Source of the DNA: Brachypodium distachyon
Taxonomy: Eukaryota; Streptophyta; Magnoliopsida; Poales; Poaceae
Length of the DNA: 64,000 bases
Reading direction: 5' to 3'
Assembly (NCBI RefSeq): GCF_000005505.3
Contig: NC_016132.3
Span: 21,752,501-21,816,500, forward strand
How positions within the stretch are numbered: the stretch's first letter is position 1; every line of letters begins with the position of its first letter. Position numbers and translations under genes: made by a program. Positions 55,533 to 64,000 of this stretch are shown here, piece by piece. The notes under the pieces were generated by a model that was not told where the DNA came from, searched no databases, and saw only the letters and a program-made list of their open reading frames with translations.

Positions 55533-58500
55533 CGTGGGACGGTGGGAGAGCAAGCTAAGCAAGGGCGAGCGAGACTGAGATATGTTTTCTCTGGTTGGCC
55601 TTATGCTGCATGTGACTGCTGTGAGTTTGTCTTGATTAATTACAAAGGCCGTGGCGAGCTGTTGCTGTAGTCAGGCGGGTGTTGAATTGTAGTACTTCTA
55701 TGGAATCCACACGCAACTAATAAAGATCTTCGATTTTGCATGATTTTGACGTAATAAGCAAGTCCAAATTCCTTAAGAATCGACAAATTTGTTCGGAATG
55801 GGGTAACCGCCACTGCTAGGCCGTGACTGATGAGACGATCGGTCCATGGTTAAAGAGAAGAAAATTTCCAAAATCATGAGGACGGGTAGTAGTACCATCC
55901 CCAACAACCAGTGTTTGTGCAGTCTCTTTAGTGGATACAGTAGTGTCGATCTCGCACAACAGTGCCATAACAACCACAGTGCGATTCATTAATGTGGGCG
56001 TAGAAAAAAATGATCTCACGTTCAACCAAAGCACCGAGTCTGAGCTGGAGGCTTAATTAGCACTAAGACAGGCGCCAGGTCACAATCGCGAATGTTTAAT
56101 ATCTCGTGACTTTGGAGGAAGCAAGCAGGAGAGTGTACCATGTTTTTGCCCACAGGTGTGTCAAGACATGCACAGATCTAGATCAGACTTTGGAGTAGTA
56201 CGATCCGAGGGGGTTAATTGATGAGTTGAGGTGGCAAGAGTGTACCATGTTTTGCCCACAGATACTATGAAGAAAGATCGGCGCAGAGAGATCAGACTTT
56301 GGAGTCCGCTGGATTGATGAGGGTGTGGTACGTACGTTGCGTTCGTCTGGTTGTTCGGAACTTCGGATGGCACGGGAAATAAGATGGAGTATGGTGCATG
56401 ATCGCTAGCCCTTCTACGGTTAAGCATTGGGATGCACCACAACCTGCCAGCCGCCTGGTAACCAAAGAGGGATGGGATTGGCAAATAGTTGCTCTCCTAT
56501 CTCATGCTGCGATCGTCATCCTCCCAGGTCCACGTCGACGGCTTGTCTTTTATAACGGTTTTCATTTTCTTAAGGAAGATTTATTTTCAAGGGAATAACG
56601 ATCTTCATTTGGTAGCATAGGTTTGATATTTTCGTTGAAAGGTTGGTTAAATTTTAGAATTACACATCCTACATTTTAAATCAGGAAGAGTACACCGAAG
56701 AAAAGGCTAAGCTAGTCATTGCCGTACTGCCCAAGTGCCCAGCCAGGAAGCGACCCCGTCTGCTCACGTACACGTAACAGTATAGGACATGCCGATCCAG
56801 TACATGACGGACCCACCCATGAAACAAACCTGGCCAAGCCGTTTCCACCGGAAGCTGCCCCGCAACGCAACAAACCTACCTGGCCGGCCGTCGTCGACGA
56901 CGGTACTCTGGCAGTGGCTGCATTCCGCATTCGCCACGCTCGCGCCCCCTACGTGAAGTGCCGTACACAGGCCGGCCAATTATCGATAGCCTTACGCGGC
57001 CCCGCGCTCCCGGCGGATCGAGCAGTTCAACTGCTGCAGTTGTCTCTCGGTGAGACTGAGAAGTGCATACGCGCGCAGGGCACGCTGGAGCACGGACGTC
57101 CCCCGCCTCTGATCGATCGAGATGGTTCTGGCCGACCGATTCACCCGCCGACGGCGACGTTACGTGCTGTGTGTGTGTGCGGCGGCAGCACGTGGAGGGA
57201 GAGGCCATCGTTGGATTCATGAGGCCGGACTGGATTACGTAAGTTAAATCTTGGGGGCGGAGAGAGCTGATCCATTGGCGCACACCTCGCATAGGCAGGC
57301 GGGCAGGGCTGCCTCGAGCGGTTCTGGACCCCGGAGAACCGGCGGCTACGTACGCAGGCAGTTGGGGAAAACCAACGACCACCGGGCTGTTTGACCTGGC
57401 TGCGTGCTCGACCGTTTCGGGAAAACAAACGGACCGTCGTGCCGTGCCGTGCCATCGGTCGATCGAGCGGTTCAGGTTGTTTTCTTCACGTTGCTTTCCG
57501 GAGGTACCTAGCTACGCTTCTCTCAGAGCAAACTAGCAGGAGTAACATATATTTCATCCGATTTGATGATTCTTATCGAAATCCTTAAAAAAATAATTCT
57601 TATCGAAATATTACATATATTTCCTCTGTTTTTTTTTAAGGCGGATAAAATCCTGCACGCATATTAACGCAAGGCTAAGACTTTAATGAACCGCACAGCT
57701 AGTCTGTCGCATGCAATTAGAATATAGGCACAGTTATGCAGCTACATGCAATCACAAGATATGCAAAAGTGAGTTCCCGATTTTTCTGGTCGTTCGGTGG
57801 ACTCGAGCGGCCTGGAGAGATTCTCGCGCCTTACATTTAGGAAACTAAAAGGAATTTCTATGGGTCCTACATAAAAAAAGGAGGGAGTATCTACACACAT
57901 TTTAGAAATAGATAAATCCAGTTTTATCAAATTTGAGACAAAAATTATGAAACGGAGAAATTACGTCTGCACCGTTTGAAAAAAAAAGAGAAAATACATA
58001 TCTGCATCTACGCACGCATGCATGCGCGCCGGGGATCGACTCTCTGTTCGTTTTACCATTTCGCATGAATTTTGGTGCATTGCCTTGCCGCAGCTGCCAC
58101 CAAAACTGATTCCATCGGCATAGCTACTAATATAGCCAGCGCCCGCGTCTTCTCGAACGCACCTTCCATTCGCTTCGGTGACGTCGACGATAATCACGAT
58201 ATGCATGGTTTGGGTGACGTCGACGATATGCATGCCGTATTGGAAACGGCGACTGCGAAGAAAAATCATATTATTTCTCTTCGAAGGATCCGATCGAGTA
58301 GCAGTTTGTTAGCACACCCATGCGTATATTGCCAGAGAAGCTAATCGCCCATGGGCGATCAATTTTCGTTTCTGCCGGAAAACCTGGGCGATCAATATCA
58401 GGTACCGTTATTTGATCGAGACGTGTCGGATCTAAGCATTTGCGGCACATGACTCTTCTTACGTGCCAGCGTGCGGGCCACGTCAACGTCTGTACCCTGC

Positions 58501-58876
58501 TCTAGGCTGTAGCTCTGCCGTGAGACTCTGCTGCACCAGCACTGATCACCCAGCAGCATACTGTTTCCTGATGGCTGATGTGATGCAACCGTTTGCGACG
58601 TGGTCCCCTGACCCGGTGGTCCGGGTCGGCGGTGGGCCCTGGCCCTGTGTAGGCTCCGATCCGTTCCCGCAACCACGTGCTTAGTGGGCTCGACTGATGG
58701 CGGTGGGCCCTTTGTTTATTCGGGCTTTCGTGGGCCTCTATGTTGGATCTATTTACTGCTCTGTTGCATGCACGCTTGGCGGAGGGCGAGCCTTTGTCAC
58801 GAAAAGATGGCCGAGAGTGATACGGGATACGGTGACGATAGCTTCGAGTATCGTACCGGATTGCTTCTCCGTTAGT
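55533..58876. other. Intergenic region upstream of the Dof gene
   Basis: No gene is supported. Long frames on both strands at 56719-57382 overlap one another and lack domains. A degraded Stowaway-like piece (GGAGGGAGTA to AAACGGAGAAA) lies at about 57879-57960. The motif GGTGACGTCGACGAT occurs twice at about 58178 and 58213. Confidence 0.4.
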
Positions 58877-58978
58877 CACTCCGTTTCATGTTAAGTGACT
58901 TAAATTTATGAATATATTTATATTTAAAAAGTGTATAGATGCATCTAATTATGTCACTTAATATTAGACGACGGGAGT
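58877..58978. mobile_element. Stowaway-type MITE
   Basis: Inverted ends CACTCCGTTTCATGTTAAGTG and CACTTAATATTAGACGACGG enclose an AT-rich core of about 60 bp. The right end reads GACGGGAGTA, slightly degraded. Confidence 0.7.
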
Positions 58979-60808
58979 AGGTTACTGCAATTGAGCAAGA
59001 GCTTAGATTAGTTCTTATTTACCTTCGAGGGCATCGTTAGAGGTTTCAGATAGACGTCCTTCCATGATGCCCAGGTGCATCTCTTGCTCGGTGTCATATA
59101 CGCATCGGGGTGAGAAACTGCCCCGCGACATATTCCCAAGGTGACATGCAAAATCCCGACTGGTATTCACATACATTTCCGGATTAAACCCGTACAGAAC
59201 TCCGCGGGCAGTCTAGCGTGCGAACGAGATCTAGCCAACTCCAGTACATCCGGGGTACGTACAACAGCAGTTCGCAATCACACACACGATATGCTGTCGA
59301 CCGCTTCTCAAACTCAAAGTGCACTGCTGATTGCCCCCCCTCCGTACCCAACGCGACTTAGTCTGTCCAGGTAACAGGTACAGCCAGTAGAGAGGCACGA
59401 GGAGCAGATCTACGTACCCAAAACAAGCCGAACCGCGCCATATTCATGACCAATTATACTACCCCTCACCACATTGACATGTTCCATCTAATAAAAATCA
59501 AGCAGGAGTGCCGGATCCAAAGATTCAGGATGCATGGGCGCGCAGGCCGATCGTCGTCTCCTGCGGCCGGACGAACTGCCAACGCGCAGGAGCACGACGG
59601 ATGGGTCGTTTGCTTAACCTGCACGCTTCAGCTGATGGAAATGCTGCCGCGCCGGCGCCGCGCGCATAAATGGAGCGTGATTGAACAACCGCGGCGCGCG
59701 CGGAGGCCGGCCAATCAGTGCGCCCAGGAAGGTTCTGGCCCGGCAGCCAAGGACAAGAGTGTCGCGCGGTGGGAGAATCAATGGAATCTAAGCAAGGCCC
59801 GTGCGTTGGAGTCTTGCGTGTTGTGCGAGCGTACTACGTAGCCTGTACACATGCATGCTCGTACCGATCGATCCAGCCATGCTCCCAGATGGATTGGCTA
59901 GGCTAGGCTAGGGTGTAGACTGTAGACCCTTTCGTGCGGGCGTGCGGGCGTGTACGTATGCATGAGAAGGCGACGGTGATACAGTAGATGTTTAATTTGT
60001 GTACTATACGCACTAGCGTACGAGAGAGTGAGTTGTTGTTTGGGGACCTGCTGATGCGACGCCGCGTGGATGTGCACGTACATGTGGGCATCCCTCAGCT
60101 CTGCCGTGTTTGGGGGCACACGGGCAGTTGGAGATTTGACGGATTAATCAGCGCATGGCTTCTCGACCCAAAGCATCCTTCTGCTCCGGAAAAAATATTT
60201 TTTTCTTAACCAAAATTACCCGGAAATGCTTAATCTAAATAGTTCTAAATTTTCAAGACCTCTTGCCTCATCGTTCACCTCGGTGTACCTCCTTGACTCA
60301 CGCCCCGTCCTTCTATTTTCGGCCTTTTTCGTCTCATTCCGTGTTGGGCACCGCCACGGCTCGTTAAATTCTTTTAAGCAACAGCGAACTCAGTCTAGCT
60401 CAGGTGGTCAGGTTTCTTGTGTTGGAACCCGCCACCCAGTTCAAGTCCTAGACTTGACATGTTGTCACATTTTTCTGGATTATTACAGGATTTAACCGGC
60501 GCTATTCTTTCAGTGGTAGGTGACGTATCCGTCAACAGCGAGGTGCCAGCGGTGACTTCGTCAATCTCTCAAGAACTGCCGGCTCAGTCTTTCGGAGGTG
60601 CTCATAGGGGTAGAGTGTGCGTGTGTCCTTTCATAAGGGTGAGTGTATGCGCGTGCTGTGAGCATCTGCGTTTGTACTGTGTTCTAAAAAAAATTCTGGA
60701 ACCATAGCAACAAGCATCATGGAATTGCGGTAACCATAGCAAACCAAAATCGCAGTCATTTTATCATGCAAATTTTTTAATCAAGTCTAAACTTTATTTT
60801 TTAAGATG
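58979..60808. other. Intergenic sequence, no supported gene
   Basis: GC content is gene-like in 59500-59800, but no frame resembles a known protein. No transposon ends were seen. Confidence 0.4.
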
Positions 60809-60825
60809 ATTGTATCTTATGCATC

Positions 60826-61009
60826 AGGAAGGGGAGCCTTGGCGCAGCGGTACAGCTGTTGCCTTGTGACCATGAGGTCACGGGTTCGAGTCCTGGAAAC
60901 AGCCTCTTGCAGAAATGCAGGGAAAGGCTGCGTACAAAAAACCCAAAGTGGTCGGACCCTTCCCCGGACCCTGCGCAAGCGGGAGCTACATGCACCGGGC
61001 TGCCCTTTT
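60826..61009 (+). mobile_element. Au-type SINE, tRNA-derived, with intact target-site duplication
   Basis: The 184-bp body has a tRNA-like head with an A box (CTTGGCGCAGCGGTA) and a B box (GGGTTCGAGTCC), i.e. an internal RNA polymerase III promoter. The tRNA-unrelated part follows (GCAGGGAAAGGCTGCGTAC, AAAGTGGTCGGACCCTTCCC) and ends GGGCTGCCCTTTT, as in the Au SINE family. A perfect 17-bp duplication ATTGTATCTTATGCATC flanks it (60809-60825 and 61010-61026). It ends in T-rich sequence, not poly(A), as usual for Au. Diverged copies of an ATCATGGAATTG-GGTAACCATAG sequence occur on both sides (about 60717 and 61024). Confidence 0.95.
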
Positions 61010-61026
61010 ATTGTATCTTATGCATC

Positions 61027-61399
61027 GTGGAATTGGGGTAACCATAGTAAATGAGTTTTTTGTTTGGTAAACCCATTTCTCAGGGTCTAGAAAATGTGGT
61101 CATTCGATTGCATTTTACCAGACGGTAACAAAAATAATGTCAATGACCAAAACCTCGACATGGCTAAACTATTAGAACTCATTTGACTCGCATCATTTGG
61201 TTATGGAATTTGAAATTCATTTTGGATTTCAGAAATCAAATTGTTTGACTGGCATAGAATTGGACACAGAAATTCAATCCTAGATTCCGCAGAATCCTTT
61301 CTATATACCTAACCTGGCTAAAATTCGCTCTAAAACATATCATCTCTAGTTTTGTCCCCCATTTTACAAATGCATGTGGTAAGAAAATCCAATATATAA
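61027..61399. other. Intergenic sequence between SINE and Mutator-like element
   Basis: AT-rich sequence without recognised features except the first copy of the 9-bp duplication AATATATAA (61391-61399). Confidence 0.45.
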
Positions 61400-62079
61400 G
61401 AGGTAATTGCACCATTAGTCCAACAACTTGAGAGGTGTGAGCATTTTAGCCTAACAAGTTGCAAAGTGAGCAAACCTAGTCCTACAAGTTCAGATTCAGA
61501 TTGCTTAGAGGTCCAAACCAATCAGGTGTTGACACGTGTCCTTTTTAGTTAGTCCAATAGTTTTTTTTTTTGTTGAAAACCCCTTGCGGTCATTAAAATT
61601 GGTGCGCACCTGAAGAATTCGGCTGCGAGCTCCTCGTTGGCGTCTCCGACCACCACGCTTGCCGCCTCCAACGACTACCACGCGCGCTCCGACCTGCATG
61701 ACGTGCTCGCCGCCTTCGCCGCCATGTCCGCCAGGGAGAGCTCTACTGTTCTTCTTGTATCATCAGCTCCAACTCTGAGCAATTTCCTCTACCCAGTTCT
61801 TCAGGATGGATTCATTCCGCGGGGATGGAGTTTGATTGATTGATCAATTTTTGTTGGGAATTATCAGGAGGTAATTAATTGTACAAATTGTTCCAGTCCG
61901 AGGGGCTTTTTTTGCAAAATTTCCACAGGCTTCATGTTGCTGCCACATGTCCATTCGGACTAATTGGACTAAAGTGCTCCCGAATCTCAACTTTTAGGAC
62001 TTGTTTTGCTCAGTTTGCAACTAGTTGGACTAAAATGATTCCACCTCTCAAGTTGTTGGTCCAGTGATGCAATTACCTC
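61400..62079. mobile_element. Mutator-like element with long TIRs and gene-like cargo (Pack-MULE candidate)
   Basis: Terminal inverted repeats of about 100 bp begin GAGGTAATTGCA and share AACAACTTGAGAGGTG, ATTTTAG, CAAGTTGCAAA-like and GAGCAAA blocks in order. The left arm is about 61400-61500, the right about 61980-62079. A perfect 9-bp target duplication AATATATAA (61391-61399 and 62080-62088) is the Mutator superfamily signature. No transposase is present. The middle (about 61600-61740) is abruptly GC-rich and codon-like, encoding in one frame ASPTTTLAASNDYHARSDLH and on, which suggests a captured exon fragment. I cannot name the donor gene. Confidence 0.88.
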
Positions 62080-62088
62080 AATATATAA

Positions 62089-63301
62089 ATAAAACATACC
62101 TATGCTACATAAACTGTACGAGGAAGGATTCTTGGGAAACCATACGAGGAAGATTAGTCTTGCAAGCACATAAACCAGTTAGTTTCCTCTCCCTCTCACG
62201 GCATAATGCAAATGCATTTCGATGCACGTCACGCCAATGAATTAGCACGGTCACAATCACAGACAAAGACATGACCTTAGATCCTATGAGGCTCTCTTCC
62301 TTCCTTGAGAAGCAATACTAATAAGGCAAACAATGGCCTTAAGTCGTAATTACACAGGTCATCGAGAGGCCGACAATCCTGTAGTAATAAACGAGGATGC
62401 GATTATTGCAGCAAGGTTATATCAAGGCTAGCGTTGACGATCTCCTCCGTGTGATGGCGACACCAGCAAGCTAGGAGTAGCTATAGTGAGAAGCGTGCTG
62501 GTGGTATAGTGCCACAGCACCGTGCCGTGTAGCTGCAATGCAATGCAAGCTAGCCTGGCCAATTTCGAGGACCACCACATCAGTATTCAGCGATCGGGTC
62601 ATGGCCGGATGGCGAGGCAACTCGACTGGCCCGGGGCATCAACGCGCCCACATGGGATGAATTGGTCTCGGCGCACACGCATGTCAAGCCACCTTGTCCT
62701 TGTGTATCGTGTGAACTGCCTGATGAGGGTGGGGTTCGTTTATCCTTGTCTGCTGTTGCTGGTCCACAGCCTAGCCAAGGCCCAGTTTTTTTAGCCCCGT
62801 TTTTTAGGGGGGGTTTCAGAGACGCCAAACCAAATTTGCAGGTCGGTTTCTCCAGAAAACCAGTAGAGGTCAGCTTCTGAGAGAAACCCAAAACCAAAAG
62901 AACTAGGCCGGCCGATGATTCTGCCTTCGTGTAAGATTGGTCGTTTTTCCGCATGCCGCCTTGTTTACCTGCAGGCAGGGACGGCTCCTCATGATCCGGC
63001 CGAGGCCTGTGTGGCCGTGGCGTGGCCCATGCATGGTGCGACGCACACTACCCGGCCGGCATCAAATCGATCAAAGGCCTAGCTTTTGTGAAAGTGGGCT
63101 TTCATGGGCCTTTCCAGCGACAGACTTTTTTGTGTTGCGGGGAGGTCCTTATACAAACTGATGTCTAACAAGACCTAAAACATACTTGGCCCTTTTGAAC
63201 AAAAAAAATCGACCAAAACTTAACATAAAGAGACCAGTATTGTCACGATCTTCGCAATTCGCAATATTGGCGACGGCGAACCGATAATAACAAGAGTAAC
63301 A
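62089..63301. other. Intergenic sequence, no supported gene
   Basis: No recognised coding region or transposon end. The overlapping frames at 62522-62954 are on opposite strands and lack domains. Confidence 0.4.
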
Positions 63302-64000
63302 TCAAGAGAGTCCTGATGGCGACTGGCTGTATGGATCTTTGTAATACTGGCGACGATTGCGCCTGCGCCGATGCTGGTCCGGCCGGTTCTCATCACGCAC
63401 GGCTCGCTGGTTCCCTGGGTTCTTCTTGGTGCCATCGAATGCACCGTCCTCTGCTGACACGTACGGATGGGAGCGTTGAATGAAACCTGCCGGGAAGTGT
63501 ACACGAGGCGGCTCCCTGTACTGATGATACCCGCCGTTCGGGGCTTCTTGCGCCGGAATTTGCTGCCGGCCGCCGTAAGAATCCTCCCTGGGGCCGTATG
63601 GATCGGAACACACCTGCTGCACGGGAAACTTTGGCTTTGCGTAGCCACGAGGCCCATGATCATCACCTCGATAGCCCTGCCGCTTTTCGTGGCCACGATG
63701 TCCCTGGCCCCTCTGATCGCGCCCATCGTACGGTTTGTACGACGAGGTCCTTCGCGGCGCCTGCTGGTCTCGCGGTGGAGGCGCACGACTGCTTCTCCTG
63801 CCCCTCTCGCGGTGGCGCGCCGGGTAGGCGGGCGGGCTTCGGCGGATCCTTCTGCGGGGAGACCCGGTAATGTCCTCGTAGTTGTTGCCACGGTAGAGGA
63901 TAGGCTTGGAGTCGGAGGCAGAGTCGTCGCGTGGCACGGAGAGCCGCCGCTTGAGGCGCGACCTGTGCGAAGAAGGCGACGACGTGTCGTTTGCCCCCTT
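63302..64000 (-). CDS. Partial ORF, C-terminal end of an Arg/Gly-rich protein of unknown function
   Basis: A minus frame is open from the window edge to a stop at 63302 (about 232 residues seen, no start in view). It is rich in Arg, Gly, Tyr, Pro and Ser, with patches such as RRRIRRSPPAYPARHRERGR, GRDQRGQGHRGHEKRQGYRG and RRRRNRRQYYKDPYSQS. The composition suggests an RNA-binding or disordered tail. It recalls the Arg-rich C-terminal part of grass DUF4283/zinc-knuckle proteins, many of which derive from transposons, but I cannot confirm that. Codon use is GC-rich and open over 690 bp, which supports real coding origin. Confidence 0.5.
   Translation of the reverse strand, partial: KGANDTSSPSSHRSRLKRRLSVPRDDSASDSKPILYRGNNYEDITGSPRRRIRRSPPAYPARHRERGRRSSRAPPPRDQQAPRRTSSYKPYDGRDQRGQGHRGHEKRQGYRGDDHGPRGYAKPKFPVQQVCSDPYGPREDSYGGRQQIPAQEAPNGGYHQYREPPRVHFPAGFIQRSHPYVSAEDGAFDGTKKNPGNQRAVRDENRPDQHRRRRNRRQYYKDPYSQSPSGLS

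Noticed and set aside
56719..57382. Overlapping long frames on both strands
   Set aside because: No recognisable domain, opposite-strand overlap, and stop-poor GC-rich sequence explain them.
60833..60905. tRNA gene
   Set aside because: The A and B boxes are those of a SINE head: the arms do not form a clean cloverleaf and the flanking duplications show a retroposed SINE.

Overview
This window is nuclear DNA from a grass. The genes have spliceosomal introns and plant protein families, and nearly every transposon type is a grass one. A BARE/Angela-type copia LTR, abundant Stowaway-type MITEs ending in CTCCCTCC and an Au-type SINE point to the Pooideae (the Brachypodium, oat, barley and wheat side of the grasses). 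I cannot name the species from sequence alone. All family names are recalled, not searched.

Layout. 260-2825 is a solo copia LTR on the minus strand with a CACTA element nested in it. 4683-5856 holds repeats and a two-exon gene fragment; 6408-6876 is a hairpin. 7983-8747 is an intact OVATE family protein (OFP) gene. 11870-12603 is a degenerate tandem array with a retroposed U6 snRNA fragment at its edge. 13298-13927 is a broken second OFP on the minus strand. MITEs and a probable solo LTR fill 14061-16570. 16857-26801 is a complete NIMA-related kinase gene (NEK6-like, 14 coding exons, minus strand) whose fourth coding intron holds a 4-kb LINE with an inverted 5' portion. 31039-44307 is a decayed 13.3-kb Tat-lineage gypsy retrotransposon that carries an intron-containing gene on its antisense strand. 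44308-45640 is a degenerate array into which that element inserted. 46501-48429 is a class II histone deacetylase (HDA8-like), 50120-52187 an LRAT/NC-domain gene and 54365-55348 a Dof transcription factor (minus). 60826-61009 is an intact SINE, 61400-62079 a Mutator-like element with gene-like cargo, and 63302-64000 the C-terminal end of an Arg/Gly-rich ORF on the minus strand.

The host genes are independent single-copy-type plant genes with no common pathway: growth and ovule/fruit-shape repression (OFP), microtubule and cell-expansion control (NEK6), deacetylation (HDA8), an LRAT-type thiol acyltransferase/hydrolase fold, and Dof transcription control. The window's main interest is insertion history. 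Target-site duplications can be read directly for the solo LTR, CACTA element, U6 copy, LINE, SINE and Mutator-like element, and the gypsy element carries a second, spliced, oppositely transcribed gene.
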